Assembly: GCF_003234965.1 (NCBI RefSeq)
Contig: NZ_QKVK01000006.1
Location: forward strand, 246,175 to 310,174
Reading direction: 5' to 3'
DNA length: 64,000 bases
Source: Aestuariivirga litoralis
GTDB lineage: Bacteria; Pseudomonadota; Alphaproteobacteria; Rhizobiales; Aestuariivirgaceae
Shown here: positions 50,183-57,942 of the stretch, piece after piece
Layout: each line of letters begins with the position of its first letter
Numbering within the stretch: the stretch's first letter is position 1
Position numbers and translations under genes: made by a program
The notes under the pieces: model-generated
The model's input: only the letters and a program-made list of their open reading frames with translations
What the model was told of the DNA's origin: nothing
Databases searched by the model: none

Positions 50183-50968
50183 ATGACCCTGCCCAGATTG
50201 CCCCTGTTTGTCGCCGCCCTGTCCCTGCTGGCCCTGTCGGCCCCCGCCTCTGCGGAGGATGTCTCCGGCCACCAGTATGTGATGGACCTTGGCGCCGGCG
50301 TCATGGCGCAGCCGCGCTATCCGGGCTCGGACGAGACGATCTTCGTTCCCTATCCGCTCATCGCGGTGAGCAAGTTCTTCGTGCCGGGTTATGGCCAGAT
50401 CGACGCGGAGAACGACACCCGCAACTTCGCCATCTATCCCTCCTTCAACTATATCGGGAAGCGGAATTCGGCCGATTCCAATGAGTTGAAGGGGCTGAAG
50501 GACGTGGACTGGGCACTCGAGGCCGGCATCGGCCTGTCCGCCCGCTATGACTGGATCCGCGGCTTCGTCGAGGTGCGCCAGGGCTTCAACGGCTATTCCG
50601 GCCAGGTTGCACAGTTCGGCCTGGACGTGATCGCCAGCCCGACCGAAGACCTCGAGGTGCGCTTCGGGCCGCGCGCCGGCTGGGGCTCGCAGAGCTACAT
50701 GGACACCTATTTCGGCATCAATGCCAGCGAGGCAGCGGCCAGCCCGCTCTATGACCAGGCCTATCATGCCGATGCCGGCTTCAACACCGTGGGCCTCGCC
50801 GGCAGCGCCACCTACAACCTGACGGACGACTGGAAGCTCCATGCCCTTGTCGGCTGGGACCGGCTGGTGGGCGATGCGGGCAACAGCCCCATCGTCGAGG
50901 AAGGCAGCGTCAACCAGTATTACGCCGGCACAGGCCTGACCTACCGCTTCGCCTTCGACCTGTTCTGA
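50183..50968 (+). CDS. MipA/OmpV-family outer-membrane protein
   Basis: A 261-residue secreted beta-barrel protein. The signal peptide is clear (LPLFVAALSLLALSAPASA, cleavage before EDVSG). The barrel starts with the family signature MDLGAGVMAQPRYPGSDE and ends in aromatic YRFAFDLF, a C-terminal Phe typical of outer-membrane barrels. ATG 50183 is chosen because it begins the signal peptide; an in-frame upstream start at 50147 is unlikely. MipA proteins scaffold murein enzymes or act as porin-like barrels; the exact role here is not determinable. Confidence 0.9.
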   Translation: MTLPRLPLFVAALSLLALSAPASAEDVSGHQYVMDLGAGVMAQPRYPGSDETIFVPYPLIAVSKFFVPGYGQIDAENDTRNFAIYPSFNYIGKRNSADSNELKGLKDVDWALEAGIGLSARYDWIRGFVEVRQGFNGYSGQVAQFGLDVIASPTEDLEVRFGPRAGWGSQSYMDTYFGINASEAAASPLYDQAYHADAGFNTVGLAGSATYNLTDDWKLHALVGWDRLVGDAGNSPIVEEGSVNQYYAGTGLTYRFAFDLF

Positions 50969-51062
50969 TCCCTAGGAAAGACCGCGCCTCGCCCGCACGG
51001 GGCTTGCCATCGCTCGATGCTGATGCTATCTAATCTCTATCGAATTACTAGAAGAAATAGAG

Positions 51063-51257
51063 ATGACCTTCGCCCAGCACATCCGCCAGTCCTACCGGGA
51101 GCTTCAGCAGCGCTGGACCGACCTGGCGGATCACGCCTTTGGCAAGGCCATTGCCGCTCCCAATGACGAGATGGCACGCGACGAGTTCACCTCGGCCTTC
51201 ATCAGCGGGCAGCCTTCCACCCTTCCCCGCCGCGGCGAGACTCACCGGCGCGGCTGA
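51063..51257 (+). CDS. Small uncharacterised protein
   Basis: A 64-residue predicted helical protein (HIRQSYRELQQRWTDLADHA) with a basic, flexible C-terminus. It is preceded by AGAAATAGAG and an A+T-rich leader (51015-51060) that could hold a promoter. It ends 5 bp before the convergent DUF2721 gene. No family recognised; coding status is plausible but not certain. Confidence 0.5.
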   Translation: MTFAQHIRQSYRELQQRWTDLADHAFGKAIAAPNDEMARDEFTSAFISGQPSTLPRRGETHRRG

Positions 51258-51261
51258 GCGC

Positions 51262-51690
51262 TCACAGCGGGTCGAATTCGTTCAGGCCGATCCACACCTC
51301 GGCAGCCAGCATCACCAGCGCCACGCACAGCAAAAGCATGGAAAGGCTGAACAGCAGCGCCGTGCCCCACAGGTGCTCGCGGTGCAGCAGCGCCGCGCCG
51401 AAGGCGACGATGATCAGCAGCGCCCCCGCCACGCCGCTGGCGATCGAGAACAGCAACGAGCGCTGCAGCAGCAGCACCCGGCGGCGCAGCCGTGGCAGGT
51501 CCTGCTTGAGGCGTGACTTGGAATGCCCGTCCGGCGGCAGGTCATTGATGTAGCGCATGCGCTCGATGACGCCGCTCATGCGCCCCGCCAGGATCGACAC
51601 GAAACTTGCCACCGCGCCCAGCAGGAAGGCCGGCGCGACCACCTGCGAAATGATCTGCGAGAGCTGCTCGATCGACGGGACGAACTCCAT
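51262..51690 (-). CDS. DUF2721 membrane protein
   Basis: A 142-residue inner-membrane protein with an N-terminal helix (VVAPAFLLGAVASFVSILAG), a conserved basic RMSGVIERMRYIND segment, a charged linker and two more C-terminal helices. ATG 51690 begins MEFVPSIEQLSQ, directly before the conserved region; the frame extends further upstream without support. DUF2721 has no known function. Confidence 0.82.
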   Translation of the reverse strand: MEFVPSIEQLSQIISQVVAPAFLLGAVASFVSILAGRMSGVIERMRYINDLPPDGHSKSRLKQDLPRLRRRVLLLQRSLLFSIASGVAGALLIIVAFGAALLHREHLWGTALLFSLSMLLLCVALVMLAAEVWIGLNEFDPL

Positions 51691-51846
51691 GGCTGCTCTC
51701 CTCTGATGTGATGCGTTCGATAGCACAGGCTGTCCTCCAAAGGATAATATGCGATTTGTAATTGTGCTAGACAGCAAAGGCCGCAGCCTCGCACGGGGGG
51801 CCGGTTGCGCATGCCGCGGCGAACCGCAATCGAGTTGGAGATCGCA

Positions 51847-52635
51847 ATGAACTGCTCACGCCTTCTGTGCCGAAACGGGCTTGCCGTGGCCGCCGCCGCT
51901 GCGGCCATGTGGACAGCCCTTCCCGCCCATGCCGATGACACCGCCGACATCAAGGCACTGGTCAAGACCATGACCGACTACGTCGCGTCACAGAAGTCGA
52001 TCTCCTTCGACATGGAAACCGACCTCGAGATCGTCACCACCAGCGGCCAGCGCCTGTCGCTTGAAAGTTCGGGCGCCATGGACGTGAGCCGGCCGGACAA
52101 GGTCCGCGCCGAGCGCAAGGGCGGCTTTGCCGATGTCGAGGCCGTCTATGACGGCAAGACGCTGAGCCTGCTGGGCCGCAACCTGAACCTCTATGCGCAG
52201 ATTCCCCTCGCTGGCGATCTCGACCACCTGATCGACGAACTGCGCGACAAATATGGCCGGCCGCTTCCCGCCGCCGACCTGCTGAAATCCGACTCCTACG
52301 AACAGATCATGAGCGGGGCCACCGACATCGCCTATCTCGGCCCCGGCGTCATCCTCGGCCAGATGTGCGAGCACGTGGCGATGCGCAACGACGACGTGGA
52401 CCTGCAGCTGTGGATCGCCCAGGGCGACAAGCCCTATCCCTGCCGCTACACCATCACCAGCCGCACCATTCCAGGCCAGCCTCAATACTCGGTGGAGATC
52501 TGGAACTGGAAGTCGAGTGCCGAGCCCGGCAGTGCCGACTTCACCTTCACGCCGCCCGCCGGCGCCCAGGCAATCGAGCCTGCCAAGCTGGACAACATCG
52601 ACGAACTCCCCTCCCACCTCACTCCCAAGAACTGA
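51847..52635 (+). CDS. DUF2092 family periplasmic protein
   Basis: A 262-residue secreted protein: signal peptide with an Ala-rich core ending LPAHA, then an outer-membrane-lipoprotein-carrier-like beta fold (SFDMETDLEIVTTSGQRLSL ... VEAVYDGKTLSLL). Such DUF2092 proteins are distant relatives of LolA/LppX and may bind lipids. ATG 51847 has GGAG about 7 bp upstream. It is followed after 4 bp by a small secreted protein, so they form an operon. Confidence 0.85.
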   Translation: MNCSRLLCRNGLAVAAAAAAMWTALPAHADDTADIKALVKTMTDYVASQKSISFDMETDLEIVTTSGQRLSLESSGAMDVSRPDKVRAERKGGFADVEAVYDGKTLSLLGRNLNLYAQIPLAGDLDHLIDELRDKYGRPLPAADLLKSDSYEQIMSGATDIAYLGPGVILGQMCEHVAMRNDDVDLQLWIAQGDKPYPCRYTITSRTIPGQPQYSVEIWNWKSSAEPGSADFTFTPPAGAQAIEPAKLDNIDELPSHLTPKN

Positions 52636-52639
52636 CGCA

Positions 52640-52858
52640 ATGAGGTTCATGATGATCAAGCGCATCGGCCTTCTGGCCTTCACCACCCTCACCCTCGGCC
52701 TCGCCGTCGAACTGGGCGGCCATGTTCTCGCGCCGGGCAAGCTCGGCATGGTCAGCGAGGCGCAGGCCATCGTCGGCCGGCCGCTCACGCCCGTCAGCGT
52801 CGCCGGTGTCGCGCGCCGCACGGTGCGCCGCTGCGCGGTGGGTGTCTATTACTGCTGA
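52640..52858 (+). CDS. Small exported protein paired with DUF2092 gene
   Basis: A 72-residue protein with an N-terminal hydrophobic export signal (IGLLAFTTLTLGLAVELGG) and a short mature part ending in the compact basic/Cys motif RRTVRRCAVGVYYC. It starts 4 bp after the DUF2092 stop (ATG 52640; ATGs at 52649 and 52652 are also in frame). The function is unknown; coupling to the DUF2092 gene suggests a shared envelope role. Confidence 0.7.
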   Translation: MRFMMIKRIGLLAFTTLTLGLAVELGGHVLAPGKLGMVSEAQAIVGRPLTPVSVAGVARRTVRRCAVGVYYC

Positions 52859-52933
52859 GGCGAACGATCAGGGCAGCAATTTTGAAAGCTCTGATTGGTT
52901 CCGGCGGGGAGACGGAGGATCTATCCAGATCCG

Positions 52934-53404
52934 ATGTCTTCCCGCACTTGCTTTCCCGCATCGGTCCTCCTGGCGGCCACGATGTCCGCCGTCTTCACAA
53001 CGACTGCAGCTAGCGCCGATGCCGTGGCGCCCGTCACGCGGATCAACGGACAGACGCCGCCCGGCAGGCTTCTGCCGCTTGAGCAGCCGACGGTGATGCT
53101 CGACACGCTGGACAGCAACGGCAACCGTGTCGTGGTGATGAAAGGAATCCGCAAGGCGGGCACGCGCGTGGGCATCCACATTCACAGATACGGCGGTCAC
53201 ACCTGCGTTCTCAGCGGCGTGATCACCGACTTCGTGGAAGGCCATGCGCCGATGATCTTTCCGGCAGGCTCGTGCTACTACATGCCGGCCGGTGTTCCGA
53301 TGACGGCAGCCAACCTCGGAACGCAGGATGCCGAACTGATCGACAATTTCATCCTGCCGCCCGGAGAGCCGATGATCACCATCCTCGAACCCGGCTACCC
53401 CTGA
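52934..53404 (+). CDS. Secreted cupin-domain protein
   Basis: A 156-residue protein with a signal peptide (ending ASA, residue about 28) and a single cupin barrel. Metal-ligand histidines are in GIHIHRYGGHTCVLSG; the second cupin motif is degenerate (FPAGSCYYMPAGVPM). ATG 52934 is chosen for the signal peptide although the nearest GGAGG is 15 bp away; a longer start at 52895 is possible. It is the last chromosomal gene before the integrated element. Confidence 0.75.
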   Translation: MSSRTCFPASVLLAATMSAVFTTTAASADAVAPVTRINGQTPPGRLLPLEQPTVMLDTLDSNGNRVVVMKGIRKAGTRVGIHIHRYGGHTCVLSGVITDFVEGHAPMIFPAGSCYYMPAGVPMTAANLGTQDAELIDNFILPPGEPMITILEPGYP

Positions 53405-53436
53405 GCGCGCTGCCAGGACATCGATGAACCGGGAAC

Positions 53437-53486
53437 TGGTGGGCGATGAGAGACTCGAACTCCCGACATCTTCGGTGTAAATGAAG
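53437..53486 (-). tRNA. 3' half of tRNA-Val(TAC), attachment site of the integrated element
   Basis: On the minus strand the sequence reads anticodon loop TTTACAC, stem CGAAG, variable region ATGTC, T-arm GGGAG-TTCGAGT-CTCTC, acceptor ATCGCCC, A and CCA, i.e. the 3' half of a tRNA-Val(TAC). The expected 5' half (GGGCGAT plus D-arm) is absent. Beyond the anticodon stem (53487 onward) the sequence is unrelated, so the break lies at the anticodon arm, a common tyrosine-integrase crossover point. With the integrase starting 178 bp to the right, this is best read as one att site of the element. The complete tRNA should lie at the other end. Confidence 0.8.
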
Positions 53487-53664
53487 ATCACGGGCCTTTA
53501 CCCCATCTTACACGGCGCTACCTCTCCCTTCTTATTGACGGAAATTCAATAGCATACGTCTTGCTTCCATTGAAGTTGTCGGTATAATTCTTACTGCGAC
53601 TTACCGCTTTGTGCTTACACGGTGCTGACACGGCGCCGAATGTCAGCAAGGCAAGGAGGCCCGG

Positions 53665-54960
53665 ATGCGTATCACCAAGCGCCTGGTGGACAGTGTTGCC
53701 CCCGCTCCCGATGGCAAGCGGCTCTATGTCTGGGACGATGAGATCAAGGGCTTCGGACTCCAGGTCCTGCCCAGCGGCGTGAAGTCGTATGTCTTCCAGT
53801 ACCGCAACCGCCAACATGCCAACCGCCGCCTCACAATTGGCAAGCACGGCAAGGTTACTGCGGAACAAGCCAGAGAGATGGCCAAGGAACATCGCGCCGC
53901 CATAAGCTCCGGCCGCGACCCGCTGGCCGAAAAGCGGGAGATCAGGGCCACCCCCTATGTTTCGGAACTCCTCGACGCCTATCTGAAGTCCACCGCATAT
54001 GCGGACAAGGCGCCCAGCACACAGTTGATCGAGAAAGGTCGGATCGAACGGCACCTCCGCCCGCTTCTCGGTAAAGTCAAGATCACGGAACTCACCAAAG
54101 AGCAGGTAGAGCGGGCACGAAACTCGATCCGTGACGGCAAGACGGCGGCGACCGTCAAGACCAAGGCCCGAGGCGTGGCGCGCGTTCGGGGCGGACCCAT
54201 CACCGCCAGGGAATGCATCGCCCTACTCCGTTTCGTCTTCAACTGGGGAATCGAGACCAAGCGGGCGACCTCAAATCCGTGCGACGGGGTGAAGTTGCCC
54301 CCGATCGGCAGGCGCACCGCTATCCTCGAGGACGCTGCCGCCTATGCCACGCTGTTCACCGCACTCGCCAGCATGGAAGCCAAGAAGGCGATCCGGCCCG
54401 CGGCTGCCGATGCCATCCGCGTGCTGGCGCTCACCGGCACCCGCAAGAGTGAGATAGCAAAGCTGCAATGGCAGCATCTCGACTTGAAGGCAGGAAAGAT
54501 CACCCTGCCCCCTTCCAGTCATAAGACCGGCAAGCGCACCGGTGCGAAGGTAATAGCACTCCCCGCCGTGGCGCAGGAAATCATCAAACGGCAGCCCCCG
54601 CGCGGCCCAGACGACTATGTATTCGCTCCGGGGCGCGGCAAAGGGCCAATCTCTCTCGCAAAACCCTGGATGCAGATACGGGCCGCCGCGGGCCTGCCTG
54701 AAACACTTGGACTTCACGGCCTGCGTCACAGTGTTGGCAGTCACCTGGCAATGAATGGCGCACAACTTCCGGCGATAATGGAAGCGCTCGGGCATCGGCA
54801 ATTATCCACGGTTCAGCGCTACATCCACTTCGCTGAGAACGCCAAGGCCGCACTTGCCGAGACGGCAGCAGCGACGGCGTTAGCGGGCATGAATACAGCC
54901 GAAGCCACCAAGCAACCCACCGCCAACATAGAAGGGGCTGCCGATGGCGCAGAGGGATAA
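53665..54960 (+). CDS. int: Tyrosine-recombinase integrase
   Basis: A 431-residue integrase. The N-terminal arm-binding DUF4102-like domain (DDEIKGFGLQVLPSGVKSYV) is followed by a core-binding domain and the catalytic domain with ALTGTRKSEIAKLQW (first Arg), HGLRHSVGSHLA (His-x-x-Arg) and ALGHRQLSTVQRYIHF (His and nucleophile Tyr). All catalytic residues appear intact, so the enzyme could be active. It lies next to the att site and points into the element. Its 3' end overlaps the next gene by 17 bp. Confidence 0.94.
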   Translation: MRITKRLVDSVAPAPDGKRLYVWDDEIKGFGLQVLPSGVKSYVFQYRNRQHANRRLTIGKHGKVTAEQAREMAKEHRAAISSGRDPLAEKREIRATPYVSELLDAYLKSTAYADKAPSTQLIEKGRIERHLRPLLGKVKITELTKEQVERARNSIRDGKTAATVKTKARGVARVRGGPITARECIALLRFVFNWGIETKRATSNPCDGVKLPPIGRRTAILEDAAAYATLFTALASMEAKKAIRPAAADAIRVLALTGTRKSEIAKLQWQHLDLKAGKITLPPSSHKTGKRTGAKVIALPAVAQEIIKRQPPRGPDDYVFAPGRGKGPISLAKPWMQIRAAAGLPETLGLHGLRHSVGSHLAMNGAQLPAIMEALGHRQLSTVQRYIHFAENAKAALAETAAATALAGMNTAEATKQPTANIEGAADGAEG

Positions 54961-55774
54961 GCCCACTAGTAGAAAGCCGGGCAAGATCGCACTCGCTAGT
55001 CCGAGGCCTCGGAAGGTAAGTTCTCCAAAGACATCTCAGATTCCGATTAAGGCCTCCAAGGAAGAGAACGAGAGGGGCGAGACAATCTGGATAGCGACCG
55101 ATACCGCGCGCCAGGCGTTAGCCAGTGTGCTTCGATCCCCGACACCGAGAGGCGGGGACGAATATCTGAGAGAAGCCCTCTCCGTGCTGTTCGTCAAGGG
55201 TGACACTTACCGAGAGGCCGAACAAAAGCTGAGAAAGATTGCGATTGTTTACCTCAGCAACGAAGTGAACCAGAAAGGCCCCACCATCAAGGACGCTCAT
55301 GAACTACTATGCGACGTAAGCACCGCCTCTTCACTTCTCGCCGCCCGTCTAGCGCAGTTGCCGGCAGTAATATTCGGTGAACTCAGAAGGCAGTCTAAGG
55401 CGCATTTACTTCATCACGACCCGGTGTCGCAACTCAACGACATGGCGACGGCTGCAACGAAGATCGAAGCCGCGCTTCCCACCCGCAAAGGCGGGCATGT
55501 CACAGCAGAAGCTGCCGTCATGAAGACGTTTGGCGACCGAGAACAAATCGGCCCGCCCGACCCGCGAGACTACTTCCTCTCCCAGTCCGTCGCTGTGTTC
55601 GTACAGCATCGTGGCGCAGGCGCCGTATCTTCGACCACTAGCGAGACCACTGATCGCTTTTACCGCTTTGCATCGGCGCTCTTCCGCTTCGCAACCGGAG
55701 AAGGCTTCACCGACCTGACACGATTCAAGGCCTTCGTCCGCAGGTGGAAAGAGCGGAATCGGCCAGAGGCATAA
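54944..55774 (+). CDS. Uncharacterised element protein
   Basis: A 276-residue soluble protein with a basic, disordered N-terminus (about 40 residues, many K, P and S) and a helical body ending in RFKAFVRRWKERNRP. Its start (AAGGGG 7 bp upstream) lies within the integrase gene. Codon use is less GC-biased than in the core genome. No known family; being tied to int, it may assist recombination or regulation. Confidence 0.65.
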   Translation: MAQRDKPTSRKPGKIALASPRPRKVSSPKTSQIPIKASKEENERGETIWIATDTARQALASVLRSPTPRGGDEYLREALSVLFVKGDTYREAEQKLRKIAIVYLSNEVNQKGPTIKDAHELLCDVSTASSLLAARLAQLPAVIFGELRRQSKAHLLHHDPVSQLNDMATAATKIEAALPTRKGGHVTAEAAVMKTFGDREQIGPPDPRDYFLSQSVAVFVQHRGAGAVSSTTSETTDRFYRFASALFRFATGEGFTDLTRFKAFVRRWKERNRPEA

Positions 55775-55872
55775 CTCCCAGAAAGTAGAGGGGGGTTTCG
55801 CACCCATATCCCATCCAGGCTTGGACTAACTCTTCTCCCGCAAGCAACGAACAACTTGCGCGGAGAACAGCA

Positions 55873-56094
55873 ATGATCAACTCACCCAAGATGGACCGCC
55901 GCGAAGCTGCGGCTTATCTCACCGGCCAGGGTTTCAAGGTTTCCCCGAATACCCTGATGAAACTCGCCTGCATCGGCGGTGGTCCTACGTTCCGTAAGTT
56001 TGGCGTCCGTGTGATTTATGAGGCACCCGACTTGGATGCGTGGGCAAAGGAACGTCTTTCCTCTCCCCGTCGCAGCACATCTCAGGCCGCCTAA
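55873..56094 (+). CDS. AlpA/excisionase-like helix-turn-helix protein
   Basis: A 73-residue protein: MDRREAAAYLTGQGFKVSPN gives a MerR-like winged HTH, and the following FRKFGVRVIYEAPDLDAWAKERL is the typical wing and C-terminal helix of AlpA/Xis DNA-binding proteins. GGAG lies just upstream of ATG 55873. In satellites and prophages such proteins direct excision or activate int. Confidence 0.8.
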   Translation: MINSPKMDRREAAAYLTGQGFKVSPNTLMKLACIGGGPTFRKFGVRVIYEAPDLDAWAKERLSSPRRSTSQAA

Positions 56095-56096
56095 TC

Positions 56097-56288
56097 ATGG
56101 CGCGCATCAAGGGGCCGCCAAAAACGGCTGCCCCCGCCGAGGCGACGGACATCGCCAGTGCGGGGGCCAAATCACGAGGATGCCGGGGGGCTTCCAAGAA
56201 CTCACATAACACAAGCCGCTCGATCCTCGCAACGGCGCGGACGTGGGTGATCGATAAGTACCTCCGGGTGGTCGAGGTGCGCGCATGA
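56097..56288 (+). CDS. Small uncharacterised basic protein
   Basis: A 63-residue product, basic and Ala/Ser-rich, with a C-terminal helix TWVIDKYLRVVEVRA. It begins 2 bp after the AlpA-like stop, and its own stop overlaps the next start (ATGA), so it is translated in the operon. No family recognised. Confidence 0.55.
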   Translation: MARIKGPPKTAAPAEATDIASAGAKSRGCRGASKNSHNTSRSILATARTWVIDKYLRVVEVRA

Positions 56289-57148
56289 CGGTTTATGAGG
56301 CGAGCCCCACAAACCGCCGTTCGACCAAGACGGCCATGGAAGAACTCTATTCCGGCCTTCTCGCCATCTGCTCCACGATGCAGCCGATGACCGTTCGGCA
56401 GATTTACTACCAGGCCACGGTCCAGGGTTTGGTGGAGAAGACGGAAGCCGGCTACGTCAGAGTTCAACGGGCGCTGGTGCACCTCCGCCGCACAGGGCGA
56501 CTTCCTTTTTCATACATCGCTGACAATGTTCGTTGGCAGCGGAAGCCGGAGACCTGGCGGGACCCTCAGGACGCAATGCGGGCAACAGCTCGCTTCTACC
56601 GTAAGGCTCTTTGGGACGACGCCGACGTCTATGTCGAGGTGTGGCTCGAGAAGGACGCGCTCTCCGCCGTCGTCTACGACGTCACGGATGTCTATGATGT
56701 TCCGTTGATGGTGACGCGAGGTTATGCCTCGCTGACCTTCCTGCATGTTGCCGCCGAGACCATGCGCGCCATCGGCAAGCCTACGTTCATCTATCATCTT
56801 GGCGACTACGACCCTTCCGGTGTCAACGCCGCCGAGAAGGTGGAGAGCAGCCTCCGAGAGTATGCCCACGGCCTGCCGATCACCTTCGAGCGCCTTGCCG
56901 AGCGGCCCGAGCAGATTACTGCCTGGAACCTTCCCACGCGACCCACGAAGACGACCGATACGAGGGCAAAGAACTTTGGCGAGGTGTCGGTCGAACTCGA
57001 TGCCATAGACGGGCCGCGGCTCCGCAAACTCGTCCGTGACGCGCTCGACAAACACATGCCGGCCGAACAGTTGGAGGTGCTGAAGGCAGCCGAACAGTCA
57101 GAACGCGAATGGCTTGAGTCCTGGGCATCGGTGGGGAATGCCGCATGA
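56285..57148 (+). CDS. TOPRIM (Spo11/TopoVI-A-like) domain protein
   Basis: A 287-residue protein. The N-terminal ~90 residues look like a winged-helix domain (MTVRQIYYQATVQGLVEK ... VQRALVHLRRTGRLPFSYI). The C-terminal part has a TOPRIM-type layout: a conserved Glu in VWLEKDAL (about residue 123), RGYASLTFL, and the acidic motif HLGDYDPSGVNAAEKVE. This order resembles the A subunit of topoisomerase VI and Spo11, but the catalytic tyrosine domain is short. The identification is by motif only. Overlapping ATGA junctions on both sides place it in the replication operon of the element. Confidence 0.7.
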   Translation: MTVYEASPTNRRSTKTAMEELYSGLLAICSTMQPMTVRQIYYQATVQGLVEKTEAGYVRVQRALVHLRRTGRLPFSYIADNVRWQRKPETWRDPQDAMRATARFYRKALWDDADVYVEVWLEKDALSAVVYDVTDVYDVPLMVTRGYASLTFLHVAAETMRAIGKPTFIYHLGDYDPSGVNAAEKVESSLREYAHGLPITFERLAERPEQITAWNLPTRPTKTTDTRAKNFGEVSVELDAIDGPRLRKLVRDALDKHMPAEQLEVLKAAEQSEREWLESWASVGNAA

Positions 57149-57942
57149 GCGACACCTTCACTAAGGACAGACTTCAGTGGCTTGATGCCATTTGCGCCCA
57201 CGCCGATCTCGACGGCGCTGCCTTCAAGCTGGCCTATCGCATCTCGGGCCACATCAACCGCAGGACAGGCGATGCCTGGCCTAGCCTCGGCCACCTGGCG
57301 AATGTCATGGGGATGAACGAGCGCAGCGTAAGGCGGCGCGTTGATGCGCTGGTGGTCCGGGGCTTCCTCAGCAAGACCCGAGGCGGTGACGGGCGACCCA
57401 ATCGCTATCGGATGTTGCTTTCAGACCGGACACCCATGTCCGAGCAGGACGAAGGCAGACCGGACACCGATGTCCACTCTGATATCTCAGACCGGACATT
57501 TGAGACAGCCAGACCGGACATTCCTGTCACTCAGACCGGACACCAGTGTCCACCTAACTCTTTAAAGAACTCTCTGAAAGAACCCTCTGAGGAAGAATAT
57601 ATATCGCCCACCGCACCGGTGAACGTCACCGACGATTTCGAGGAAATATGGACCCACTACCCTCGCAAGGTTTCCAAGGGCCGGGCCAGCTCGGCATACA
57701 AAGCGGCCTTGAAGCGGGCAGACGTCCTGACGATCAAGGCCGGCGTCCTGCGCTACGCTGCCGAGAGGTCTGGGCAAGACCACAAGTTCACCAAGCACCT
57801 CGCCTCATGGCTCAATGGCGACTGCTGGCTGGATGAACCCTCCCCACCGCCGACCACGACCGCATCCCGCGGCCCGTCATGGCAGAGCGGTAAGGAACGC
57901 ACCCTTGCAGCCCTGCGCATCGTCAGCGGGGACAACACATGA
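57145..57942 (+). CDS. Phage-type replication initiator with internal origin
   Basis: A 265-residue protein. Residues about 1-85 are a winged-helix DNA-binding domain (LAYRISGHINRRTGDAWPSL, then RSVRRRVDALVVRGFL). The middle is a low-complexity linker with repeated RPD/DRT units, and the C-terminal part (IWTHYPRKVSKGRASSAYKA ... KHLASWLNGDCW) is the conserved end of many phage replication proteins. The repetitive linker is produced by five DNA iterons inside the gene, the same logic as the phage lambda O gene and ori. ATGA overlaps join it to both neighbours. Confidence 0.8.
   Translation: MSDTFTKDRLQWLDAICAHADLDGAAFKLAYRISGHINRRTGDAWPSLGHLANVMGMNERSVRRRVDALVVRGFLSKTRGGDGRPNRYRMLLSDRTPMSEQDEGRPDTDVHSDISDRTFETARPDIPVTQTGHQCPPNSLKNSLKEPSEEEYISPTAPVNVTDDFEEIWTHYPRKVSKGRASSAYKAALKRADVLTIKAGVLRYAAERSGQDHKFTKHLASWLNGDCWLDEPSPPPTTTASRGPSWQSGKERTLAALRIVSGDNT
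57422..57551 (+). repeat. Five 20 bp iterons inside the initiator gene, probable origin
   Basis: Five direct repeats begin at 57422, 57456, 57488, 57510 and 57532. All share CAGACCGGACA; copies 1, 2 and 5 read CAGACCGGACACCnnTGTCC and are internally palindromic (GGACA/TGTCC). Spacings are 34, 32, 22 and 22 bp, about one helical turn multiples for most. They are likely bound by the initiator encoded around them. Confidence 0.75.
57552..57608 (+). other. A+T-rich stretch next to iterons (candidate unwinding element)
   Basis: Immediately after the last iteron the sequence becomes A+T-rich and purine-rich (CTCTTTAAAGAACTC, then GAAGAATATATAT), unlike the rest of the gene. In lambda-type origins the unwinding element sits next to the O iterons in just this way. 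Confidence 0.55.

Noticed and set aside
53437..53523. Complete tRNA gene on the minus strand
   Set aside because: Only the 3' half from the anticodon arm on is tRNA-Val; the 5' acceptor GGGCGAT and D-arm cannot be found, and the sequence to the right does not pair, so it is treated as an attachment-site fragment.
57422..57551. CRISPR array
   Set aside because: Five 20 bp repeats have short, irregular spacing (2-14 bp between copies) and lie inside a coding frame; iterons explain them better. No cas gene is present.
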